In this document: in pieces, positions 11,121 to 21,180 of the stretch
Layout: each line of letters begins with the position of its first letter
How positions within the stretch are numbered: the stretch's first letter is position 1
From: Lethocerus indicus
Taxonomy: Eukaryota; Arthropoda; Insecta; Hemiptera; Belostomatidae
Direction of reading: 5' to 3'
DNA length: 64,000 bases
Assembly (NCBI GenBank): GCA_019843655.1
Contig: JACDQD010000002.1
Location: 3,792,585 to 3,856,584 of the forward strand
Program-made: the position numbers and the translations under genes
Notes under the pieces: model-generated
What the model was told of the DNA's origin: nothing
Seen by the model: the letters and a program-made list of their open reading frames with translations, nothing else
Databases searched by the model: none

Positions 11121-14100
11121 GCTAAGGCCGTGACCGAGTCTGGAATGTAACCGGCAAATTGTAACGCCGCGTTCATATTTCGTTACGTAAGTACAGAATG
11201 TTTGAAAGAGTCATAAATGGAAATGTAGCGTATATAAATCTCGCGGACATTTTTTTTTTAATTCAATTTATTTACAAAGTCATATTGAGTTATATTCTAC
11301 CTTAGGTTGTGAACTTCTATTGGTGGGTAAAAAAGAAATGCCGTGTAATTAAATTATAAATATTTAGCGGTAGTTGTTTTACGGATTAATTGATTTATAT
11401 TAAAGTTTCATTCCTACCACTTTTTCATGTCGCTGTCTTACCGTTCCGTTCTTTAAATAAGTAGATATATAAGAATTCTCCGATTTGTGTGAACCTGAAA
11501 TATTTAGACCGTGTCACAAAAGCAGGTGCATTTCCAAATGTTTACAAGGCGCAGGAATTAATTATGTTGTAAATATCCGTGTTATATTCGTGTCGGGGGG
11601 TGATCTATCTTCAGGCGGAAGACAGTTTCAGAGGAACCGGACTGTGTTAATGGGTCAATCGTCCCGAACCGGCGTAGTAGGCGATGGACCGAGTTATCTT
11701 TTTTAAAAGTTGGCGCGCCATCGATCATCCGGACGCCGATAGAAAGGGAAAGTGTCGGTGAGGACAACACGGGCGACAGCCCTCCTCCTCCCTGTATCTC
11801 TCTTCCAATACAACACCTCATCCGTTTTCAAATCACACCTATTTATTCATCTTCCGTTGGCTGTTCCATTTATGGTCTTAGAGTATAATAGTAGTGCCAC
11901 ATTTCTGAAAAAGAAAATGTTATAAAAGAAGAAGACAAGGATTTTTTTTGTATACGGTTCCAGGTGCTACCGGTAATTACTATGTTTGGGGAAAATATTT
12001 CTGAAATTTGCATGTAATTGACCATTGTTGAAAAGATAAAACAACAAAATATTATTATTTCACTCGGCTTTTTATTTCGTGCGTATATTTTTTAGTTCCG
12101 AAAGTAATAAATAACCAAAATATAAAAATTACTGATACGGGAGGTATTCACTTACCAACGGGGAATGTATTATTACTTTGTTGAAGTCTTGCACCTGAAG
12201 GTGCCCGCCGCGCTGAGAATGTGTCTTCTTTAAATGGACTTGATACGCTGAGAAATCGGGATTAATGAAAGTCCCTCGGCGAAAGCCCCATGCCAAACAG
12301 AATGGAATGAATATAAAAAAAAATCTTCCTCTTTCTCCGCTCCATCGACCAACCGCTTTATCCTTGACCCAATGGCCCCTCCTCCCCCTCCTATTGTAGG
12401 ACCCATCTTTTAATAACAACCGCTTTGATGGTCGCCGAATTCAAAGCGCTTTCTAAAAGATTATGTTAACGAACCTGATTCAATCTATAATTTACGCTGT
12501 TACGTAACGTCACGGCTCAAATTATACGTATATCTTCACTTGGAGATGAATATATATAGCGCGCATTTATCATACCGAGAATTTATTTTACTACGGCCGC
12601 TTATTGAACAACGCGCGCTTGATTTAATGCGCCTGCATAATTTATTCCACGCTTTGAAATACGCCTCAAATAGGTATTTTTTCGTACCTTTTCGCACCGG
12701 TTTTTATTGGCCTGTCTCCTATTGCTGACACTAAAGTTAAATAAACCCATAATTAAAATTCAGAAAACATAACTCTTACGACACTCTTCGTGGAATACAA
12801 TCTAGAATAAGAACGCAGAAAAAATATTTAAATAATATATTATGGTCTTTGTGTGCGGGCTGTATCGTGTGGTTGGCCAAATGTATGACGAGAATAATAA
12901 ACTAAAATCTTCCCTTCTTTAGGTTCTTTTAGCGCTACCTAATTCATGTCCAACGTGATCAAATATATTCCATGTAAATTCTGGTACAAAGTATTTTTAT
13001 ATATCTATTCGAAAACGTAACCTCCGCCCATTTTAAATTATTTAATGAGAAATCAACATCCCAACATTTCTTTTACTTAAAACAGATAATTTTGGTGGTT
13101 TTTTGATAATCGTTTTGGCCGAAAAACGTATTTGTAGTCTGGTCGAGAGTTATTTCCTGGTAGGAAAAAAACCGAATTTCAGTATCAAATTGCCCGACCA
13201 ACAGGAAGCGCAGTTTGGAAATCGAACAACATAATAATACTAAGCGCTAAACTAATTTCACCTTTACGCCAACCGGCAAAGTGAATCAACGCCTATAATT
13301 TAACTGTCCAATGTTATCCACTCGTGTGATTTATTTTTTGTGTTCGGCCAAGACCGGTCTGCGTCAATATATGAAAAGGTCAATAATACACTGAAATATT
13401 AATAGTGAATGTCGTTCTTATATGTCAAAATATCGCTCATGTTTTTATATTAAATATCATGTTGAAAATAAATCAAGATAGCGGTTATTTATTTCGAAGT
13501 GTTGTTCAATCGATGCAACTGACAGTTTTCGCGTTTTTTTGATATTCTGTTCATACCTGTGTATACGGACCGGATAGGGCTATCAAAATTGTTCGATTCA
13601 TAGGGTAATCGAAGAAGTTTATACTCAGTATTTTAATAATTTTGTTTTTATTATTGTGGTTATTTCAAATAGTTTTACTATAATTTCCTATTAATACTAC
13701 GCTACACTAGTTGGGTTTTTAATACACTATTTTATATTCATAATAGATGTTGATTAACGAAACGCTTACTGTCCGATCGAATAATGCCCTCTTTGTATGA
13801 TATGTAGGGCATGTTCACCCGCAGAGTTGGTTCGACAATGGCGTCTATTGTGCATTTAATCCAGTTTTAAAACGCGCTCTTTCTTATTTTTTATGTGGCA
13901 ATTCAGAGCAATATGCGATTACTGAGTGTATCCGACTGGCTATATCTGCTGAACCTAATAATATTATTGTATACGTTGAAAGAGTAGAAAGGATAATTAT
14001 CTTGACGACACAACTGAATTCATAGCCGGCCTTTCGCGCTCATTATTTGCACTCTCCATCTATCTTTCACTCAGCGTCCCTTTGTTAGAAGAATTTCACG

Positions 14101-14880
14101 CCGGAAGGAAAATGTCGGAGCTGTCGGAGCTCCGGTAAAAGGATGTTTGCGCAAGGCTGGATGATACAGGTGTAGATAAAGAAACGAAAGCGAGGAACAA
14201 TTGGTCGGACAACTTCCTGATTTATCAATTAACTCAAACAGAAGTGTGAACATTAAAAACATTAATTTCGGCCGTTCGGAACATAAAAGTCGCCCAGCGG
14301 ACATTATCTCCCGACATTGCTGTTATAATGTTAGTTTCTTATTAGTTTCAATAAAACCGCTTTATTCGAGGCCCAGTATGTTGTTTATGTTTCTGCTTCC
14401 TAGAGGTCGACTTGGCCTTAATGGATTATCAATATATGATTCATCGCTTCCTATATCCAGGTGCCGTGTTTCAGCGGCTATAAATCGAAACTAATTACAT
14501 TAATTAATTTAAGGTATATGTCAGTAGGGTTTAAAGTAAAAATATTGATCAAAACAGTAACGATTCGTTTAGCAATTTAATTTTTCCAATTGAAGGTGTT
14601 GATTTTTCAAATTTAGCGAACCTCTTTTGATAGTTTTTATAGAATGAGAGAAAAGGCTTCAGACAATTTAGAGGAATGGCGCTCAATAATACGCCAAACT
14701 GGTTTTTATTCACCCCAAGATCCATTGCGAGTTACGGTTTTGAATACGGGTTTTTCCACACATGAAACTGATTGGAGAGCCAAAATTTCCGAGAGGTTTT
14801 TGAAGAGTACAAATAAAAATAATTATTAATAAATATAAATAAATAAAATAATTGCAATCCCGACCGTGTTTTCCTTAAAT
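11121..14880. other. Long AT-rich stretch
   Basis: Mostly AT-rich with one GC patch at 11585-11790 containing the palindrome TGGCGCGCCA (11711-11720). The only gene-like signal is the minus-strand exon candidate at 12156-12247. From 12480 to 14000 I see nothing beyond ordinary AT-rich DNA. An A/T-only run of about 45 bases lies at 14807-14851. Confidence 0.6.
12156..12247 (-). other. Weak exon candidate (minus strand, 92 nt)
   Basis: Read on the minus strand, a pyrimidine-bearing acceptor ending in TTTCTCAG precedes 12247, and a strong donor, TTG followed by GTAAGTGAA, starts at 12155. The 92-nt interval is open in two of three frames; one continues a 96-codon frame that spans 12129-12419. 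It contains the perfect hairpin GCACCT-GA-AGGTGC at 12191-12204. No family is recognised and the length is not a multiple of three. Chance donor/acceptor pairs are expected at this rate, so this is only a candidate. Confidence 0.18.
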
Positions 14881-14883
14881 GCT

Positions 14884-14916
14884 CGTCCGATACAGTAATA
14901 TATTCAGAATCGGACG
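14884..14916. repeat. Perfect 8-bp inverted repeat, 17-base loop
   Basis: CGTCCGAT (14884-14891) and ATCGGACG (14909-14916) are exact reverse complements. The stem lies only 28 bases upstream of a longer GC stem. Confidence 0.9.
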
Positions 14917-14944
14917 GCTGTAACTGCAGAGCGATGACATCGGT

Positions 14945-14989
14945 GGCGGGGGCAGGTGACACGGTCACCGGTCGGGCACCTGCCCCGCC
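14945..14989. repeat. 13-bp GC-rich stem-loop with paired CAGGTG E-boxes
   Basis: GGCGGGGGCAGGTG (14945-14958) pairs with CACCTGCCCCGCC (14977-14989): 13 base pairs with a single bulged G and an 18-base loop. A second, mutually exclusive hairpin is nested across the same arm, GGTGAC-ACG-GTCACC (14955-14969). Each arm carries a CAGGTG E-box, the core bound by Snail/ZEB-type zinc fingers and some bHLH factors, in inverted orientation. It could be a structured RNA element or a paired regulatory site; the stem is too short for a typical microRNA precursor. Confidence 0.85.
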
Positions 14990-16110
14990 GCGAGGAAAGC
15001 CCACCATTTATCCCACAGCGACATCTTTTCCCCCGTTCCCTTTCTTGTTTTTTATTTCCTCCCAATACGATTCCCTTTCCCGGATCACCGATATTAATGG
15101 CGTTGCTCAATAGCGGCGCCCGTTTCGACGTTTCCTATCTGCTTCATTTAATCTCCCAATTACTATTTATGGAGCGACATCCTGTCCCATCTGAAAATGC
15201 TTCGGGATCTTGAGTTCGGAAATTCTCACCTGTGTTAGGTTGGGCCTTTGACAATTCTTTGGCTTCGGCATCCACTGGCGTTATAATAATGCGTTTTTGT
15301 ACGGAATGAAATTGCTCTTCCACTCGGCTGTTTGACGATTAGTATGGATTTGAAACGACGATTTTGGAGGATTTCTTATTTTTTAACTACAAGTGTGAGG
15401 GGATAGTTTTAATATGACATCGGAAATAGTCACGTCCCTAAACACACGACATCACTGACAATATTTTCATGAAACTACCTACGAGTGAAAATGTTTCGTA
15501 TAATTGCAGACCTGTCATTCTGATAAAACGAAAACATTCTTTTTAGTTCGAGTTTCTCAATTTTTTCGAAAGATTTGTTTTTCTATTTTACATAATTTCG
15601 GGAGAATAACTTACGTTTGAAAACGCCGTTTATTTTCTTCAAGGAGATGCGGATTTAATCGACACAATAATTTCAAATATATGTCGGGGCGAAGATTAAA
15701 ATAAAATTAAGGTAAGCGCCGAGCATTTTTCTCGGTACGAAAACAGGTCTGTAAGCCAGAAATGGAGGGAATCGGGCGGAGCTCATCCGATTAGCGGGGA
15801 CTCGTCCTTCTCTTATTTACGACGGGAGTCGCTTTACATTCGGGTTCCGTGGCCGAGCCATATAAATTATTACGTCCCTAAGAACGTTTTTATACGTTGT
15901 CGCCTGCCCGGCTCAGTTCCAACCTTCGAATCGCATATTTTCGGAGCGGTTCACCCGCCCCCCTCGTCCACCCACCCCCGCCAGGGTCCGGTCCAGGTCT
16001 TCTGTCTTCGCCGAGATCTCTTTAATCTCGGACGGCAGAATTAAAACGAACGCCTCGACGGGAATACTTGTTAATTGGAATACAGGTGCGGCCGTAATCC
16101 CATTTCAGGT

Positions 16111-17640
16111 GTGACTGGAGGAAATTCAATAAGCTGGCCGCAACATTCCTCTAAGAGCAGTTCAACTTAATTAAAACTAATCCCTTCTATAAATATACCC
16201 GAGGAAATGATTTCCACGCATTCAATGACCAAAGTGATCCGACTAATCTGTTTCTCACTAAACGTTTAACAAATAATCTATAGCCTCTATTTATAATTAA
16301 TTTTAGGAGGTAAAGTTAAAACCTTGCCCCTTTTAGTTATGTTATGCACAGTGAGAATTCCGGCGATTCTGAAAAAGAGGTACGTTTGCTTAACTGATAT
16401 AGTGCATTGGCTTTTAGATGTTGCAAACGAAAATTTTACTTTCAGATTTTAAGATATGATAAATTACCTCCGCCTACCAAAGGCCGTCACGGTTATCACG
16501 TCAGATAGTGATATATTAATCGAATGTATCAATTTATTAATAAAATATATGATTTTGTGTATGTATTTGCTGAGAATTTATTTACCAAGTATATAAAAAA
16601 ATTGAGATGTGTATTATTTCAAAACCGAAAATACATTAATCATTTCTTTTTTATTGATATATTTTTGTAATTTATAGATACCATTCACTCACGTTTATTT
16701 CACATTGTTTGTTTCAGGGACCAGTGGCTGGCTGTCTTCTTCTGGAACGTTTACTAAGGTATTTAATATAAAATAATTTTATTTAAAAGAGATAATCACT
16801 CTTCCTTTACTGCAGTAAGCATGAATAATGAACTATTATGCCACCGGTTAATAAATTATTAACCTGAAACAATAACCGAGTTATCTACAAGATTTGTGCA
16901 TGCACTACAAAATGAAAGATATTTCAGGGGTACATTTATGCTTAAGACTGAGTCTGTAGTTTTATCGATGTATTTAAAAAATAATTACCCTCTAAATTAA
17001 ACTCGCGGAAGGAAGTCGGTAATGGTGATAAGGGGACTTGTGCCAGCGCTTTTACAAGATCAAAGGCCGTTGCATTAACATGAAACGTACGTTTACGATG
17101 TAGCTTCGTTGTTCACATGTAATCGGATAAAATTAAATGACTCCTTAAAAAGGAGGGACGTTAAATTTTATAAGCTCCTTGTACGTACATTCTAATTGTT
17201 TAAAATGAACACACACATTGTGCAATTGGTTTGACAGTCTCACGCCATAGTAACAATAATATGGTATTAGTGGCAGGGTTTCGTAGATTGGAAGTATCCT
17301 ACAATACTTACGATTGCGAAAAGTTGAATTCGGTAAAATTTCTCTGTTTAATCACATCGTCGGTAGGCGTCGTACTGAAACAAAAAATTGATTGAAAAAC
17401 TAAATCGATCTAGCTTATGAGCAAATAAGATAGAAATGGAGATACCGATTTCAAACCCAAATACGCTTAGTCTAATTTAAATATCGTTAGGAGTACAATT
17501 AATTCTATTGGCCGCCCCTTTAGGCACTGCTCAGTTTTTAATTGTAGACGTATTTAATTTATCGGTCTAAAGGTTTATTCCATATTTCCAAGGCAACCCC
17601 CGAGGTTTTAACCGACTGGTAATTAACAGAATATTTGGCT
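16111..17640. other. AT-rich stretch with one exon-like island
   Basis: AT-rich apart from the 41-nt exon-like segment at 16718-16758. A small hairpin CTCCTT-AAA-AAGGAG lies at 17141-17155. I see nothing else. Confidence 0.55.
16718..16758 (+). other. Exon-like 41-nt segment with both splice signals
   Basis: A good acceptor (CTCAC branch-like word, then TTTATTTCACATTGTTTG and TTTCAG ending at 16717) precedes a 41-nt segment of about 51 percent GC in very AT-rich flanks, followed by AAG-GTATTT (donor GT at 16759-16760). Two frames are open; the third ends in TAA within the segment after reading QWLAVFFWNVY. The GC contrast and the acceptor are the best local evidence for splicing in the window, but the donor is moderate and no protein family is recognised. 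It could be a small cassette exon, a terminal coding piece, or chance. Confidence 0.3.
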
Positions 17641-18275
17641 TTCGCCGGCTCGTAAATTTCCGATAGTGCGATTGGGCGGGGAGGAAACCCCGGAGGAAAT
17701 AAAACCTAAGTAAGAACTCGGTTGCGGATAATTGGCGCTGGTTTTCTGTTAATTAAAAGCAAACACAGGAGAAGGGGATGAGCCGGAGGGGGGTCGGCGG
17801 ATGGAAGGCGGAAATTTCGGCGGTTTATAAAAGCTCGGTGTAGGAGTAAAAATTGCGGTCTCTTAATAAATTCAGGGACACGTACTTGGGAAAGGGCCGG
17901 AGGAGGCGGCCCTATCGGGGTGGCCCTATAATGCCGGGCGCAAACAGGGATGCGGCGATAAGTCCCGGAGGAGTCACAATGGGACAAGTAAAAACCACCC
18001 TCCCTGACCATTATCTTTATTAATGGACGCGACAACACCCGGCGGTGCTCGGCTTTCGCACGCCCAGCCGACTGTATTGTTGTGCCGATGATTCGTTGAA
18101 TTTAAAAGCGGAATTATTCAGCCCAGTGTTTGAGAACGTATGCAAAAGTGAGACTGCCCGTTAGGAATCGGAGGGGTTCCCAAGTAAGTAAAAGTGTAAC
18201 CGCTATGACCGTATTGATTATCGGCTAGAGTAATCCCATACTAATTTATGTTTAGAGCACTGCTGGGGTGTATAA

Positions 18276-18296
18276 TTCTCATGGCCATCATGAGAA
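18276..18296. repeat. Perfect 8-bp inverted repeat, 5-base loop
   Basis: TTCTCATG and CATGAGAA are exact reverse complements around GCCAT. Confidence 0.85.
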
Positions 18297-18556
18297 ATTC
18301 TGATGAGAAAGTAAAAGAAAATATTATTATTGATGAATATAAATATTGAAATTACAACGTAGTATAGGGTTTTCCGGCGTGATTGAAATTTAAACTTCAG
18401 TATTCTGTCAGTAAAACGCATTTTAAACAATAACAGAACATTAAACTAAAAGCGTGCACATTGGTAAATACTTATGGATTATACGAGTAGTCTTCTTATT
18501 CGGGCGTTTATATCAGCATTGTACTACAGCATAAATGCAGGGTTAATTAGAATTTA

Positions 18557-18587
18557 ATTGACCGGTAATTAATGATTGACCGTAATT
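18557..18587 (+). repeat. Imperfect tandem repeat with TGATTGAC and TAATT words
   Basis: ATTGACCGGTAATT (18557-18570) is repeated as ATTGACCGTAATT (18575-18587), a period of 18 with one base lost. The second copy includes TGATTGAC, a TALE-homeodomain-like word, and both end in a TAATT core. A paired homeodomain-type enhancer site is a reasonable but unproved reading. Confidence 0.7.
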
Positions 18588-18700
18588 TCAGTCAACAAAA
18601 GAGACAGGTTCGGACGATAATGGAACATTCGTGTCAAAACTAATGCATGATGCCGGCTAGAAGGGCTACAATTTTAGTGGGCAGGAGGGAGGCTGTTGGC

Positions 18701-18747
18701 TTTAATGTGGGGTCCCCCGTGAGACCCCCTACGTCCTCCCCATTAAA
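18701..18747. repeat. Nested G/C stem-loop
   Basis: TTTAATGTGGGG (18701-18712) pairs with CCCCATTAAA (18738-18747), leaving two unpaired bases. Inside it GGGGTC (18709-18714) pairs alternatively with GACCCC (18722-18727). Confidence 0.7.
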
Positions 18748-18871
18748 CAACATTGTTATGGAACCGGGACCCCCCCTCCTTACCTCCCCACCTCTCATTC
18801 TATGTGTTTTACGGGCATAATTTATTTTTACAGCCTCCATAATCAATATGCGAGATGCGCCGCTTTCCCAG

Positions 18872-18888
18872 TATATATATATATATAT
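18872..18888. repeat. Dinucleotide microsatellite (TA)8
   Basis: An uninterrupted TA run. Confidence 0.9.
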
Positions 18889-19130
18889 TTTCGGATTGGA
18901 CGTTTCGTCGGAAATAGAAGTTCCAATCGAGTTTAAACCGCTTATTAGTTGCCGGGTTCGCGTGTGAAGCCGATATCTCGGTTTTTACGAGCCGCCTCTT
19001 CCTTATAACTGTTATAATATCCTCGTGATTGAATTTTTTCCCCTAAAACAGCCCGCTCGGTGATTAAACTGTGAACTATAAAGGCCGACAGTGGAAATCC
19101 AATTTTTATATGATTGGATCCGAGTGTCAG

Positions 19131-21180
19131 TTATCGTTGGATGTGGCCTGGGCTTTTTTCGGCTCACCAATTTAGGCGAAGAGTGGCCGCACCAATCAAT
19201 GCATAAGTTTTCAATTTATAAATGGTTTTAAATTTAAACGAATTCTATCACTGACGACCTTATGTGAATGTTTAAAGTGCTCCAATAAGGATCCCGGCGT
19301 GTCCTCGATTAATAAATGTAGATTTGGACAACGATAGTTCTGAAATTTAGCAGTTGGCACAAATTTCATCAAGAGAACAAACCAAGTACTTATGTGTTCC
19401 AAGTCCTTTTCTCAGTTACTAGTGCTTTACACGTATATCTGAATGTAACATTTCATGACGCATATAAGATGATAAGTTTTATGCCTGACATCAATTTTTT
19501 TGCATTCGTGATGATTATCGGTTATCGGTAGTGGCAGTTTTTTCGAGATGAAATATTTTATTAAAATATTCCAACATGTATTTTATTAATACATTTTCAA
19601 AATATTTTTCCTGGAGTTGTTGGATCTCTCGGTTCGGAATTCAATTGTCTTTTTTTTATACATATATATATTATGTTTGTTTTATTGCCTCGGGAATGTA
19701 ACCATTCCTCGGTAATGGGCAGCGCTTTACCCTTTGTAAGGGACAGCCTCAGAGTTTACTATCGTCGGAGGGCATTAATTTTACTGGCTCAATAAATACG
19801 CCCTATAATGTGCGTGGGTTCAATAACGAGGATTCCAATAAAGGAATAATACTCTTCAGAGCACACTCTCTGCTAACGAGGTATATAATATCAGTGGAAG
19901 ATTGTTCATCGGTATTAGAAATACATATCGTAGAGATTGTTCAGTTACAGCCTGATTTTTAAAGCATTATTTTTGGTTCTCTATGTTAAAGTTCAACACA
20001 CATCAATAGAAATTGTATTATTCGTGTTTACTCTTAACAGTGTATAATGCAATATTATTGTCGTTTCTCATTGTATCGTAGAATGACAGATAACGATTTT
20101 AAAGGAGATTTTCTATGTATTAGAGGGTAAGATGTTGTTAATGCAATGTTGAATTTATTTTCAATCCTGTTAAAATGAATGTTCTAAGTACGTTTTTGAT
20201 CCTTATACAATTCGAGATACTTTAGGATACTTTTTTTTTGTTAATAATTACGTTTTCTGTAACCCAAAACTACTCTTAACGTAATGTCTTCTTTTTAATT
20301 CAACTATTTTTAATCTGATTTAGTCTTCAGTCATCTGATAAAAACAAGAAAGTAGTCATTAAAAGAATTCAGGCCAATAAATCAGTCCACCATTCTATAC
20401 GATACAGGTAGGCAATGCCACACGGAATTGAATTAGATATTTGATTAGATTAAAACGCGATTCGTTTTATTATTATGAATACAAAAATTAAGCCTCGCCT
20501 AATAATTGAAGCGTGTCCCAAACTTCTAGAAAGGATTTCCTGTTTCCCGAGCCGATTTAATTTTTAACTATAATTGAAATCTTGATTATTTTAAGATGCG
20601 AAAATTTAACATGCAACCCTAATATTACGCTTTTCTTGTACAGCCTCGGGCGCTCAGTGTCGTGGGTAAACGCCTGGGGGGGGGAGACTGAAGTAATCTT
20701 GGGCTTAGATTTAATTATTTTTCTCAGCAAAATTACAATTGACTTTTGAAAAGGATTTTAGGAATTTTGTTTCTACACAACAGAAGTTTAGCAAGACTGA
20801 GTCCAGTAACAGTAGAGAGTCAGTGATTTACTGACCGACTGTTTCTTAGTAAATTGTGAGTCGAAACTGACATACCATAGGACTGAATCAATGAATCACA
20901 ATATATGATCACAATAAGTGACAATATAATATTAATATTTATTTCAAACGCTAGATTTGATCACGTCGAAAATATTCTGATGGAAAATATTTCATTTTTT
21001 ATCTATTTATTCGGGGAGAGAGGCACTTTGCCGTTATTCGGCGCTAAGATCAACTAGATGAGAAAGATGTTCCTGTCAAAACTAATAGAAACTGGGTGTT
21101 GGCTATTATCGAAAGACGTTTGTCCAAGTAACCACCGGTATTCGGTTTCCAATCATGTTTTTTTACGGCCGACTTCCCAT
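19131..21180. other. AT-rich stretch with small hairpin and AP-1-like clusters
   Basis: No gene. A cluster of small stem-loops lies at 19688-19743, and a dense set of ACTGA/GAGTC words at 20793-20900. A G9 run is at 20676-20684. A GTAAGAT donor-like word near 20127 has no supported exon. Confidence 0.55.
19688..19743. repeat. 19-bp direct repeat with three small hairpins
   Basis: CCTCGGGAATG (19688-19698) recurs as CCTCGGTAATG (19707-19717). GGAATG-TAAC-CATTCC (19693-19708), CCATT/AATGG and CCCTT-TGT-AAGGG form small consecutive stems. The last part resembles 42686-42714, which shares CGCTTT, CCCTTT, AAGGG and AGCCT in the same order. Confidence 0.65.

Larger units (their letters stand above)
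14881..16110. other. GC-rich patch with strong stem-loops, then mixed DNA
   Basis: Two strong inverted repeats lie at 14884-14989 (listed separately). GC-richer DNA continues to about 15120. A second CpG-rich patch lies at about 15700-16080, with a C-rich run at 15956-15980 and the hairpin CCGAGAT/ATCTCGG at 16011-16031 (7-base loop). A donor-like AAG-GTAAGC occurs at 15709-15716 with no open frame upstream. No gene is supported. Confidence 0.55.
17641..19130. other. GC patches alternating with AT spacer
   Basis: GC-rich from about 17660 to 18080 and 18640 to 18800. The first holds two GGCCCTAT words 14 bp apart. The region includes a small perfect hairpin at 18276-18296, an 18-bp-period repeat at 18557-18587 and a G/C stem-loop at 18701-18747. 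A GTAAGT donor at 18184 has only a weak acceptor 62 nt upstream. The 110-codon minus frame (17706-18038) shows no domain. Confidence 0.55.

Noticed and set aside
18122..18183. 62-nt interval before a GTAAGT donor
   Set aside because: The acceptor has almost no pyrimidine tract and only one frame is open.
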